Positions 53,916 through 62,016 of a stretch of 64,000 bases of DNA are shown here, in pieces. Numbering within the stretch: the first letter of the stretch is position 1; every line of letters starts with the position of its first letter. A program made the translations under genes and the position numbers. The stretch is taken from the NCBI GenBank assembly GCA_947499615.1, contig CANMOP010000009.1, forward strand, positions 1 through 64,000, given 5' to 3'. This DNA is from RH-chloro-G1 sp003670575 (lineage in GTDB: Bacteria; Chloroflexota; Dehalococcoidia; UBA2979). Below the pieces are notes generated by a model, which was given only the letters and a program-made list of their open reading frames with translations, was not told the origin of the DNA and did not search any database.

Positions 53916-55826
53916 GTGATAGAGCATGCCGTTTTGCAGCAGGTGCGAGCGCTCCCCGAGCGCCCCGGCGTCTACATCATGCGAGACGCTCGAGGTGACG
54001 TGCTGTACGTCGGCAAAGCGACCAGTCTGCGCGCGCGTGTGCGCTCCTACTTCGGCTCCGGACGAAGCCTGGAGCCGAAGGTGCGCACGCTCGCGGAGTT
54101 GGTGGTCACCATCGACCACGTCCTGACGCGATCGCCGTCGGAGGCCTTGCTACTGGAGGCCACGCTCGTAAAGCGGCATCAGCCGCCGCACAACGTCCGA
54201 CTGAAGGACGACAAGCACTACCCGTACCTGAAGGTGGACGTGCAGAGCCCCTGGCCGCGCGTCACCATCACCCGGCGCGTGGAGCCGGACGGTGCGCGCT
54301 ACTTCGGGCCGTACGCGTCGGCAGGCTCCGTGCGTCGAACGCTCGATGTGGTGAAGAAACTGTTCCCCTGGCGCTCCTGCACCAAGCAGATCACCGGCAC
54401 GGATCCGCGCCCCTGCCTTGATTACTACATCAAGCGCTGCATCGCGCCCTGCACTGCCTTCTGCACGAAGGAAGAGTACGATGAGGTGATCCACCAGACG
54501 GTGCTGTTCCTGGAAGGGCGCAGCCACGAGGTGTTGGACCACGTAGAGAGTGAGATGCATCGCGCATCGGACGCGCTGCAGTTCGAGCGTGCGGCGACGT
54601 TGCGCGATCAGGCTGACGCGATTCGCCGCATCACCGAGCGGCAGCAGATGGCAACGACTGCGCCGCTGGACGCGGACGTGTTCGCGCTCGCGCGTGTCGG
54701 TACGGATGCGTGTGTGCAGGCGTTTTTCGTGCGTGGCACTGTCGTTGCGGACACCGACTCATTCCTCGTCGACGGCACGCAGGACGCATCCGATGCCGAC
54801 GTGCTGGGCGCCTTCCTCGCGCAGTACTTCGAGTCCGCCACGTATGTCCCGCGGAACATCCTGCTCTCGCAGCTACCTACCGACGTCGAGGAATTGCAGG
54901 CCGCACTGCGGGAGCGGCGTGGCGGCGTGGTGGAGATCCGCGTGCCGGAACGCGGTGAGTTGCGAGGGCTGGTCGCGAGCGCCGAGGAGAATGCGCGTTC
55001 CGCGCTGGCGACGTACCGCGTGCGCTGGCTGAACAACCGCGACCGTACCGAGGCTGCCCTCGCCGGGCTGGAGGCAGAGCTCGACCTCCCGGCACTGCCG
55101 CGCCGCATCGAGTGCTACGACATCTCGACAATCCAGGGCACGAACACCGTGGCCTCGATGGTCGTGTTCGAGGACGGTGCGCCGGCGACCGGAGAGTACC
55201 GCCGCTTCCGCATCAAGACCGTCGAAGGGCAGGACGATTTCGCCTCGATGCGTGAGGTGCTCACACGCCGCTTCGCAAGCATCGCGGCGCGGCGCGCGCG
55301 CGAGGCCGGGCGGCCGCCCGCCGATGACAGTCCGCCGACCGTCGCAGGCGACTCAGACGAAGCCGAGGATCTCGACGAGGTGGCGCCGTCCTCGTGGGAC
55401 ACCGTACCTGGCCTCGTGGTGATCGATGGCGGCAAGGGCCAACTGAGCGCGGCGTGCGATGTGATGCGCAACTATGCGCTGACGGACATCCCCGTCTGCG
55501 GCCTCGCCAAGCGCGAGGAAGAAGTGTTCATGCAGGACGTCGACGAGCCGATCATCCTGCCTCGCGACTCGCAAGCGCTCTACCTGCTGCAGCGCGTGCG
55601 CGACGAGGCTCACCGCTTCGCGATCACGTACCACCGCACGCTGCGCGGCAAAGGCGTGCGCGGCTCCGTGCTGGACGAGATTCCGGGGATCGGGCCGAAG
55701 CGCAAGCGCGCACTGCTCAAGAAGTTCGGTTCCGTGCGCGCGCTGCAGGATGCCTCGGTCGACGAGATCGCCACCACCGAGGGGTTCACTCGCCGCCTGG
55801 CAGAGACTGTAAAACGCTCGCTGTAG
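53916..55826 (+). CDS. uvrC: Excinuclease ABC subunit C
   Basis: 636-residue nuclease making both incisions in nucleotide excision repair. Order: GIY-YIG domain (PGVYIMRDARG and LYVGKATSLRARVRSYF), a Cys-rich segment with RPCLDYYIKRCIAPC, a UVR motif (helix around 200-235) for UvrB contact, the RNase H-like nuclease domain (ECYDISTIQGTNTVASMVV, LVVIDGGKGQL), and C-terminal helix-hairpin-helix repeats (IPGIGPKRKRALLKKFGS). An acidic, Pro-rich linker of about 35 residues (around 465-500) interrupts the nuclease domain. The start GTG has TACAAT 6 nt upstream. Confidence 0.96.
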   Translation: MIEHAVLQQVRALPERPGVYIMRDARGDVLYVGKATSLRARVRSYFGSGRSLEPKVRTLAELVVTIDHVLTRSPSEALLLEATLVKRHQPPHNVRLKDDKHYPYLKVDVQSPWPRVTITRRVEPDGARYFGPYASAGSVRRTLDVVKKLFPWRSCTKQITGTDPRPCLDYYIKRCIAPCTAFCTKEEYDEVIHQTVLFLEGRSHEVLDHVESEMHRASDALQFERAATLRDQADAIRRITERQQMATTAPLDADVFALARVGTDACVQAFFVRGTVVADTDSFLVDGTQDASDADVLGAFLAQYFESATYVPRNILLSQLPTDVEELQAALRERRGGVVEIRVPERGELRGLVASAEENARSALATYRVRWLNNRDRTEAALAGLEAELDLPALPRRIECYDISTIQGTNTVASMVVFEDGAPATGEYRRFRIKTVEGQDDFASMREVLTRRFASIAARRAREAGRPPADDSPPTVAGDSDEAEDLDEVAPSSWDTVPGLVVIDGGKGQLSAACDVMRNYALTDIPVCGLAKREEEVFMQDVDEPIILPRDSQALYLLQRVRDEAHRFAITYHRTLRGKGVRGSVLDEIPGIGPKRKRALLKKFGSVRALQDASVDEIATTEGFTRRLAETVKRSL

Positions 55827-55955
55827 CGAGACGATACGGTGCCGCGCACGCCGACAACGCGCACCCGCTGGCGTGTTGCCCAAGTTCCGGTCGTCGGCGA
55901 ACCACCCTCGATCCCGGCTGCCTGACGCGCTCCACCTCGGGCATGCCGCGGTCTG

Positions 55956-55986
55956 GACAACGCCTCGGCGGCCCGCTATATACTCG
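55956..55986 (+). promoter_or_regulatory. Putative promoter of the xer recombinase gene
   Basis: TGGACA (55956-55961) is followed after 17 nt by TATATA (55979-55984), which overlaps TATACT (55981-55986). It lies about 80 nt upstream of the recombinase start and 130 nt after uvrC. Confidence 0.45.
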
Positions 55987-56068
55987 TCCGGGCCGCACGC
56001 GCTATGTAAAGTCCGAGGGCGATCGCACGGCGCCAGATCACGGTCGCGCCAGGTCAGGAGTGTCCCGA

Positions 56069-57058
56069 GTGGAGCAGCGGATCGAGGCCTTCCTCCATTA
56101 CCTGTCTGCGGAGCGTGGCTCCTCGAAGAACACCATCGATGCGTATCGCAACGACCTGACGCGCTTCGAGGAGTTCGCAGCCAGCGAGGCGGCGAAGGCA
56201 GCACCGCCCAGCGACGCGACGCAGCCCTCGACCGACGCTGCGCAGCCCTCCGAGACCCCAATCGCGAACGGTCACCCCGGCGTGGATGTGCTGAGCCGCG
56301 ATCTCATCACTGCCTACATCCTCTGGTTGCGGAACCCGCAGGAGCGCGCCTACGCGGCTGCCACCGTCGCCCGCAAGGTCGCAGCGGTGAAGTCGTTCTG
56401 CGCCTTCCTGCTGGATCACGGCGACATCACGTCCAACCCGACCGCTTCCATCGACTCGCCGCACGCGCCGAAGCGTGTGCCGCGGCCGATGAGCACCGCC
56501 GATGTGGACGCGCTACTGCGCGAGCCGGTCAAGCACGGTACACCCGAGGCAATCCGCGACGCGGCGATGCTGGAACTGATGTACGCCACCGGAATGCGCG
56601 TGACGGAACTGGTCTCCCTCAACGTCGACAGCCTGCACCTCGATCCACCGCCGGCCTACGTTCGCTGCCTGGGCAAAGGCGCGAAGGAACGCAGCCTCCC
56701 GGTCTACGAGCAGGCCGTACGCGCCATTGAGCGCTACCTGGACGAGTCACGCGCGGCGCTCGTGAAGGACAGACCGCAGGGCGCACTCTTCGCCAACCGT
56801 CGAGGTGAGCGGCTCACGCGGCAGGGGTTCTGGCTGATCCTGAAGGGCTACGCGAAGTCGGCGGGCATCGAAGCACACGTCACGCCGCACACACTGCGCC
56901 ACTCCTTCGCGACGCACATGCTCCGAGGCGGTGCATCCGTCCGCGACGTGCAGGAGCTGCTGGGCCACGCAAACGTCTCCACCACGCAGGTGTACACGCA
57001 GCTCGCCGACTCGCATCTCCGCGATGTCTACGCGGACGCTCACCCGCGCGCGCACTGA
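56069..57058 (+). CDS. Tyrosine recombinase XerC/XerD family
   Basis: About 329-residue site-specific recombinase, probably resolving chromosome dimers. The N-terminal SAM-like domain (IEAFLHYLSAERGSSKNTID) carries an unusual insertion of about 30 Ala/Pro/Ser/Thr-rich residues (roughly 35-68). The catalytic domain has Arg in YATGMRVTEL, Lys in GKGAKERSLP, His and Arg in HTLRHSFATHML, His in LLGHANVSTTQ, and the nucleophile Tyr in the following VYTQL. The start is GTG 56069 with GGAG 8 nt upstream; GTG 56060 is an alternative. XerC versus XerD is not resolved. The dif site was not searched reliably. Confidence 0.92.
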   Translation: MEQRIEAFLHYLSAERGSSKNTIDAYRNDLTRFEEFAASEAAKAAPPSDATQPSTDAAQPSETPIANGHPGVDVLSRDLITAYILWLRNPQERAYAAATVARKVAAVKSFCAFLLDHGDITSNPTASIDSPHAPKRVPRPMSTADVDALLREPVKHGTPEAIRDAAMLELMYATGMRVTELVSLNVDSLHLDPPPAYVRCLGKGAKERSLPVYEQAVRAIERYLDESRAALVKDRPQGALFANRRGERLTRQGFWLILKGYAKSAGIEAHVTPHTLRHSFATHMLRGGASVRDVQELLGHANVSTTQVYTQLADSHLRDVYADAHPRAH

Positions 57059-57086
57059 ACTCCACACTCTGGCCCATACGCTGACC

Positions 57087-57124
57087 CACACAGAACGGGC
57101 GCCGATGGGGGCCCGTTCTGTGTG
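57087..57124. terminator. Bidirectional hairpin between xer and the Ig-domain gene
   Basis: Perfect 14-bp inverted repeat (57087-57100 with 57111-57124) with a 10-nt loop, 28 nt after the recombinase stop and between two convergent genes. Confidence 0.75.
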
Positions 57125-57162
57125 CTCGCCAACTGAGGCGGCAGGCTCGTCCGCTACGCGTG

Positions 57163-57591
57163 CTACTCGTCTGGCGAATCGACGTAGATCTGAGTGGTCG
57201 GTACCTTCGGCGCAACCACGGCGGCGGGAGCGTTCGGGTCGGTCACGTCGATGGTTACGCGGCCGACCGCCATATCGTCGGTGTCATCAGTCACGCCAAT
57301 CGTGATCGGGACGCTGGACGCGGCGGTCGGAACGCCACTGATCACGCCGGTACGCACGTCGAGGCTGAGACCCGCCGGGAGCTGCCCCATGACGGTGCCC
57401 CAGGACTCGCCGCCGCTGCCACCGACATCGGTCAGTGTCGCGGTGTACGGCTGTCCAACCACCGCAACCGGCAGCGCCTCCAGCGTGATCGCGTGGTCGA
57501 CACCCGCAGCAAAGGCGCTGCCCGGCAGCGCGATCGAGGCCAGCGCCACGAGTCCTACGCCAATGCTGCCAATCGACTTCTTGAGTTCCAT
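57163..57591 (-). CDS. Secreted protein with a putative Ig (He_PIG) domain
   Basis: 142-residue exported protein. The signal peptide (about 1-28, MELKKSIGSIGVGLVALASI and then ALPGSAFAAG) is followed by one bacterial Ig-like domain with LPVAVVGQPYTATLTDVGG and LPAGLSLDVRTGVISGVPT, typical of the He_PIG group. The C-terminus is acidic, without membrane helix or sorting signal, so the protein is probably released. The ATG has AGGAGG 6 nt upstream. It is divergent from eno. The role is unknown; such domains often mediate binding. Confidence 0.78.
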   Translation of the reverse strand: MELKKSIGSIGVGLVALASIALPGSAFAAGVDHAITLEALPVAVVGQPYTATLTDVGGSGGESWGTVMGQLPAGLSLDVRTGVISGVPTAASSVPITIGVTDDTDDMAVGRVTIDVTDPNAPAAVVAPKVPTTQIYVDSPDE

Positions 57592-57654
57592 CAGAAACCT
57601 CCTGAACCGGGCGGGGCCAATCCCGCGCCCAACACAGGACACGTTAACGCGTCA

Positions 57655-57683
57655 TTGCTGATGAATTGTTACGCATCTATAAA
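57655..57683 (+). promoter_or_regulatory. Putative promoter of eno
   Basis: TTGCTG (57655-57660), a 17-nt spacer and TATAAA (57678-57683), about 83 nt upstream of the eno start codon. It lies in a rare A/T-rich patch of the window. Confidence 0.45.
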
Positions 57684-57765
57684 CTATCAGGCCTGACGAC
57701 GCATTCGTAATCACTCCCCCGGTACGCCCGCACCTCGTAGCATGTGCGCGCGATGAAAGGCGGGG

Positions 57766-59052
57766 ATGGTGGAAATCGAAGATGTTCGGGCGCGCGAGAT
57801 TCTCGACTCACGAGGCAACCCAACGGTAGAGGTCGACATCGTGCTGGCGGACGGCTCCGTGGGCCGCGCGGCCGTTCCCTCCGGTGCCAGCACCGGTGCA
57901 CACGAGGCGTTGGAACTGCGCGACGGCGACCCGGCGCGCTTCCTGGGGCGCGGCGTGCTCCGTGCGGTTGAGCACGTCCGGGAGCACCTCGCACCGGCGG
58001 TGATCGGCATGGACGCCACGCACCAGGCCGAGGTCGATGCTGCGTTGATCGCGCTGGACGGCACGCCAACCAAGAGCCGACTGGGCGCCAACGCCCTCCT
58101 CGCGGTCTCGCTTGCGGTCGCCAAGGCTGCGGCGGCGACCACCCACCAGCCGCTGTATCGCTACCTGGGCGGCGCGGACGCCCGAGTGCTGCCGGTGCCG
58201 CTCTGCAACGTGCTGAACGGCGGCGCACATGCGACTAACTCCACCGACTTCCAGGAGTTCATGCTGGTCCCGCTCGGTGCTCCGACGTTCAGCGAGGCGA
58301 TGCGCTGGCTTGCTGAGACCTACCACACGTTGCGCAAGCAGCTCGCCGAGCGCGGCTTCGCCACCACCGTCGGCGATGAGGGCGGCTTTGCTCCCACGCT
58401 CGGCACGAACCGCGAGGCGCTCGACCTGCTGATGCGCGCCATCGAGTCGACCGGCCGCAAGCCCGGCGAGGACATCGCGATCGCCCTCGACCCCGCCACC
58501 ACCGAGCTCTACGCCGACGGCCGCTATAACCTCGCACGCGAAGGCCGCGTCGTGAGTTCGGACGAGATGGCGGGGCTCTGGGAGGAATGGGCTCGCGACT
58601 ACCCGATCGTGAGCATCGAGGACGGCATGGCGGAGGACGACTGGGCCGGCTGGTCCACGCTCACGCAGCGCATCGGCGGGCGAGTGCAACTCGTTGGCGA
58701 CGACCTGCTGGTGACGAACATCGAGCGCCTCGGCCGCGCCATCGACGAGCGCGCCGCGAACGCGATCCTGATCAAGCTCAACCAGATCGGCACGCTTACC
58801 GAGACGTTCGGGGCGATCCGCATGGCGCATATGGCCGGCTGGGCCTCGATTATCTCGCACCGCTCCGGCGAGACGGAGGACACGACGATTTCGCATCTGG
58901 CGGTCGCCAGCGGCGCGGGCCAGATCAAGACCGGCGCACCGGCCCGCACGGACCGCACCGCCAAGTACAACGAGCTCCTGCGCATCGAGGAGGAACTGGG
59001 CGGTGCCGCGCTCTACGCTGGCCGCTCTGCGTTCCGACAGCTCGGGCGGTAA
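57766..59052 (+). CDS. eno: Enolase
   Basis: 428-residue glycolytic enzyme converting 2-phosphoglycerate to phosphoenolpyruvate. Signatures: ARQILDSRGNPTVE-type N-terminus (here AREILDSRGNPTVEVD), the substrate loop SGASTGAHEALELRD, the catalytic GDEGGFAPTLG, metal ligands in SIEDGMAEDDW and GDDLLVTN, and ILIKLNQIGTLTET with SHRSGETEDTTISHLAVA. ATG 57766 has AAGG 5 nt upstream. It ends before a hairpin. Confidence 0.97.
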   Translation: MVEIEDVRAREILDSRGNPTVEVDIVLADGSVGRAAVPSGASTGAHEALELRDGDPARFLGRGVLRAVEHVREHLAPAVIGMDATHQAEVDAALIALDGTPTKSRLGANALLAVSLAVAKAAAATTHQPLYRYLGGADARVLPVPLCNVLNGGAHATNSTDFQEFMLVPLGAPTFSEAMRWLAETYHTLRKQLAERGFATTVGDEGGFAPTLGTNREALDLLMRAIESTGRKPGEDIAIALDPATTELYADGRYNLAREGRVVSSDEMAGLWEEWARDYPIVSIEDGMAEDDWAGWSTLTQRIGGRVQLVGDDLLVTNIERLGRAIDERAANAILIKLNQIGTLTETFGAIRMAHMAGWASIISHRSGETEDTTISHLAVASGAGQIKTGAPARTDRTAKYNELLRIEEELGGAALYAGRSAFRQLGR

Positions 59053-59102
59053 CGGTGCCACCAATCGCACTGCACCCTGTGCCGGTTGCGGCTCACGTCA
59101 GC

Positions 59103-59131
59103 GCGCGCGGGGCTCGACGCTCCCCGCGCGC
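59103..59131 (+). terminator. Hairpin terminator after eno
   Basis: Perfect 10-bp inverted repeat (59103-59112 with 59122-59131), all G and C, around a 9-nt loop, 50 nt after the eno stop codon. Confidence 0.65.
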
Positions 59132-59170
59132 CATCGAGGGGGCCCACCGCCCGTTCGAGATGTGGCCCGC

Positions 59171-60088
59171 ATGACCGGACCACGTGACGCTGCCGAAAGC
59201 GAGATGCCTATCCTCGACCCGCCGCAGCGCGTCTCCGGGATGCGCGTCCCGGACGCGGAGGGCTGGCGTCTGCCCGGCAAGCCCGCGGGCCTCGCGCCCG
59301 ATGCCGAGGACGCCTGGCGTCAGACCGGCTTCCTGCTGTCGGACGACATCCAACTGATCGAGGCTGCGGCGAGGCTTCAGCTCCGACTCGCCGTGACCGG
59401 CTACACGCCGGCGGCACGCACGATGACAATGGCGGCGTACGCCTCGCTCTGGAGCCGGACGTTCTCCAGCCTCCACGACGCGACCAGCCTGGTGCAGCGG
59501 GGTGCGTACCAATCGGCGCTGCCTCTGCTGCGCATGGCGGTGGAGCACATCGCGGCACAGGCCCAGCTCCCGGACGAACTCGACGCCTTCAAGGCGTGGG
59601 CGCACAGCGCGTATGGGCACCACGCCCCCACTCGCTCGGAGGAAGTAGGACTCGGCCACTATTTCGCTGGCGAGGCCATCGCGGCGGATGAGCACCTGCG
59701 GCTGATCTACCGCGCCGCCTCCGACCTGGGGCGGCCAAACTTCGGGCCCACCGCGCTGTTCGTGGCGGCCGAGGCCTCACACCAGCGCTATCCGCTGATG
59801 TTCGACGACGCCGCGTTCCACCTCGGGTGGGCGCAACTCATCCTCGGCTGGGTGCTCCGCCTCGGCGCGAAGCAGCTGCACGTCGCGATGCACCAGCGCG
59901 AGCAATTCCCGGCGCCCCAGCCGCTGCGGGACGAGGTAGTCGCCCACGTCGCCAGAGTGGACGCCGGGCTCGCCGAGGATGGCCGCTGCCACCTCGAAGA
60001 ATTCGTGGACGACGAGGCGAGACGCCGGCACCTGCTGGTGGACTTCCGCCGCCAGCCACCGGACGCCGCGAAGCGCATCCTGCTGTAG
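59171..60088 (+). CDS. Hypothetical alpha-helical protein
   Basis: 305 residues, no signal peptide and no membrane helix. After a Pro-rich N-terminus the protein is mostly helical, with LLSDDIQLIEAAARLQLRL, a segment VQRGAYQSALPLLRMAVEH and later FHLGWAQLILGWVLRLG. The pattern of paired helices with Arg and His faintly recalls HEPN-type folds, but I cannot support a family. ATG 59171 is the chosen start; an upstream in-frame start at 59003 would overlap eno and the terminator. It lies alone between eno and gap. Confidence 0.65.
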   Translation: MTGPRDAAESEMPILDPPQRVSGMRVPDAEGWRLPGKPAGLAPDAEDAWRQTGFLLSDDIQLIEAAARLQLRLAVTGYTPAARTMTMAAYASLWSRTFSSLHDATSLVQRGAYQSALPLLRMAVEHIAAQAQLPDELDAFKAWAHSAYGHHAPTRSEEVGLGHYFAGEAIAADEHLRLIYRAASDLGRPNFGPTALFVAAEASHQRYPLMFDDAAFHLGWAQLILGWVLRLGAKQLHVAMHQREQFPAPQPLRDEVVAHVARVDAGLAEDGRCHLEEFVDDEARRRHLLVDFRRQPPDAAKRILL

Positions 60089-60115
60089 CTCCCGGAACCT
60101 CGACCCAGCCCCCAT

Positions 60116-60144
60116 CTGGCACTGGGCCGCAACGGCGCTACAAT
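60116..60144 (+). promoter_or_regulatory. Putative promoter of gap
   Basis: CTGGCA (60116-60121), a 17-nt spacer and TACAAT (60139-60144), 56 nt upstream of the gap start codon. A ribosome binding site is present in the leader, unlike at the leaderless genes. Confidence 0.55.
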
Positions 60145-60200
60145 CCCCTTGCATATTCCCCGTAGCCGGACGCCTAGGAACCCCTCAGGAGAAGCGAGAG

Positions 60201-61223
60201 ATGGCGAAGAAGCTCCGAGTTGGCATCAACGGTCTGGGCCGCACCGGTCGCCAGACGGTACGCGCGTGGTGGGATCGCCACCGCGATGACTGGGATCTGG
60301 TGGCCATCAACGGTCGCTCAGACGTGGCCATGCACACGCACCTGCTTCGCTACGACAGCGACTACGGGCGCTTCCCCGCGGAGATTGAGGACGGCAAGGA
60401 CTCGTTCGCGATCGGCGGGCGGGAGGTGCGCGTCTTCGCGCAGGACGACCCCTCGCAGATCGATTGGAACAGCGTCGGCGTCGACGTCGTGATCGAGTCG
60501 ACCGGTGAGTTCGAGACGCGCGAGGCTGCGGCGATGCACCTGCGCGGCAGCGTGAAGAAGGTGGTGATCTCCGCCCCCGGTAAGAACGAGGACTGGACCG
60601 TCATCATGGGCGTGAACCACCTCGACTACGATCCGGCGCGGCACCACGTCATCAGCAACGGCTCCTGCACCACCAACTGTGTGGTGCCGATGGTGAAGGT
60701 GCTGCACGACGCGTTCGGCGTGCGCCGTGGGTTCATGACCACCATCCACTCCTACACACGCGACCAGAACCTTGTCGACGCGAAGCACCGCGACCTGCGG
60801 CGAGCACGTGCAGCGGCGATGAACATCATCCCCACGTCCACCGGCGCCGCTCGCTCCATTGGCCTGGTGATCCCGGAATTGCAGGGGAAGATGAACGGCA
60901 TCGCGTACCGCGTGCCCACCCCCACGGTGTCGGTCGTCGACCTGGTCACCGACCTGGAGCAGACAGCGTCCAGCGGCGCAATCAACGAGGCGTTCCTCGC
61001 GGCCGCAGAAGGCCCGATGAAGGGCTTCCTGTACTTCGAGAAGAGCGAGTTGGTCTCCAGCGACTTCCGCGCCCACCCGGCGTCGGCGATCTTCGACTCG
61101 CCATCGACGATGGTGCTGGACGGCGACATGGTGAAGACCATGGGCTGGTACGACAACGAGTACGGCTACGCCTGCCGCATCACCGACCTGGTCACGTTCA
61201 TGGGCGAGCGCGGGCTCGAATAG
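60201..61223 (+). CDS. gap: Glyceraldehyde-3-phosphate dehydrogenase
   Basis: 340-residue glycolytic dehydrogenase. The N-terminal NAD-binding motif is VGINGLGRTGRQ and the catalytic Cys156 is in SNGSCTTNC. FMTTIHSYTRDQNLVD, TSTGAARSIGLVIPEL and WYDNEYGYACRITDL are family signatures. The residue after the second strand (VAINGRSD) lacks the Asp usual in strictly NAD-specific enzymes, so cofactor use is open. ATG 60201 has AGGAG in the leader. Confidence 0.96.
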   Translation: MAKKLRVGINGLGRTGRQTVRAWWDRHRDDWDLVAINGRSDVAMHTHLLRYDSDYGRFPAEIEDGKDSFAIGGREVRVFAQDDPSQIDWNSVGVDVVIESTGEFETREAAAMHLRGSVKKVVISAPGKNEDWTVIMGVNHLDYDPARHHVISNGSCTTNCVVPMVKVLHDAFGVRRGFMTTIHSYTRDQNLVDAKHRDLRRARAAAMNIIPTSTGAARSIGLVIPELQGKMNGIAYRVPTPTVSVVDLVTDLEQTASSGAINEAFLAAAEGPMKGFLYFEKSELVSSDFRAHPASAIFDSPSTMVLDGDMVKTMGWYDNEYGYACRITDLVTFMGERGLE

Positions 61224-61244
61224 CATGCGCGGCGGCGAGCAGCG

Positions 61245-61900
61245 ATGAACGGCCGACGCGGCCTTGTCGTGATCCTGCTCGCCGCGATCGCACTGCTCGC
61301 GAGTTGCTCCACGGGTGTCGGGGCGCCACCAGTCGTCACCACCTCGACAGCTGTCGCGACTGCCACTCCGCCGTCTCGGGCGACCGCCACCGTCACGCTG
61401 GTGCCATCCGCTTCCTCGACGGCTCCCCCCGCCGCGTCACCAACGGCGATACCGCCCCCCACTGCGCCCGCCTCCACGCCACCCGCACCGGCAGCACCGA
61501 CGGCCGCGCCCGTAACTCCGACAGTAGGCACCACGCCCGCCGTCACGCCGCCCCCATCACCAGCACCCAGCCCAACGCCGACCCTGGCCGCAGGTCGCAA
61601 GCGAGTGCTGGCGCCCATCGACAAGTTGGAGGTGCGTCTGGCGGAATCGCAGCCGGTGCAGGTGTTCGTGGATATCACCAGCGGCTTCCCGGTGGCTGCG
61701 CGCGATTCGACCACTACACGGTGGAACGCTCCGGCTTCACCATCGCCATCGCGGTGTGGAACACCATGCCTGCGACGGACGGTCCGTGTACGACGATCTA
61801 CGGGTACGTACCGCACAGCATCGCGCTCGGCTCCGGGTTCCAGGCGGGCACATACCTCGTCCGCGCGAACGACGTCACAACAACATTCGCCGTGCGCTAG
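61245..61900 (+). pseudogene. Secreted lipoprotein with Thr/Pro linker, frameshifted
   Basis: From ATG 61245 the frame encodes a lipoprotein signal with lipobox LLASC (Cys about residue 21), then a Thr/Pro/Ala-rich linker of about 90 residues, then RKRVLAPIDKLEVRLAES and VFVDITSG. At about 61685 the frame shifts: the rest of the domain continues one base out of phase as PGGCARFDHYTVERSGFTIA, then VWNTMPATDGPC, then SIALGSGFQAGTY, ending at 61900. Adding one C in the GGCTTCCC stretch would join the parts into ITSGLPGGCARF. The domain type is one I associate with Chloroflexota secreted proteins of unknown function. The lesion is either a real mutation or a base-calling error. Confidence 0.75.
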
Positions 61901-61962
61901 CCGGGGAACGTGGCGCGAGGGACTTTCCACGAACAGCAATCCGCCGTATAACGCTTCGAGAC

Positions 61963-61986
61963 GAGGCGCGTCAGACGAAGCGCCTC
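61963..61986 (+). terminator. Small hairpin after the lipoprotein gene
   Basis: 7-bp inverted repeat (61963-61969 with 61980-61986) around a 10-nt loop. A second short palindrome (61990-62003) follows and overlaps the region just before the binding site of the next gene. Confidence 0.45.
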
Positions 61987-62016
61987 AGGCCTGCTTAAGC
62001 AGGGAGGGGGAGTGTT

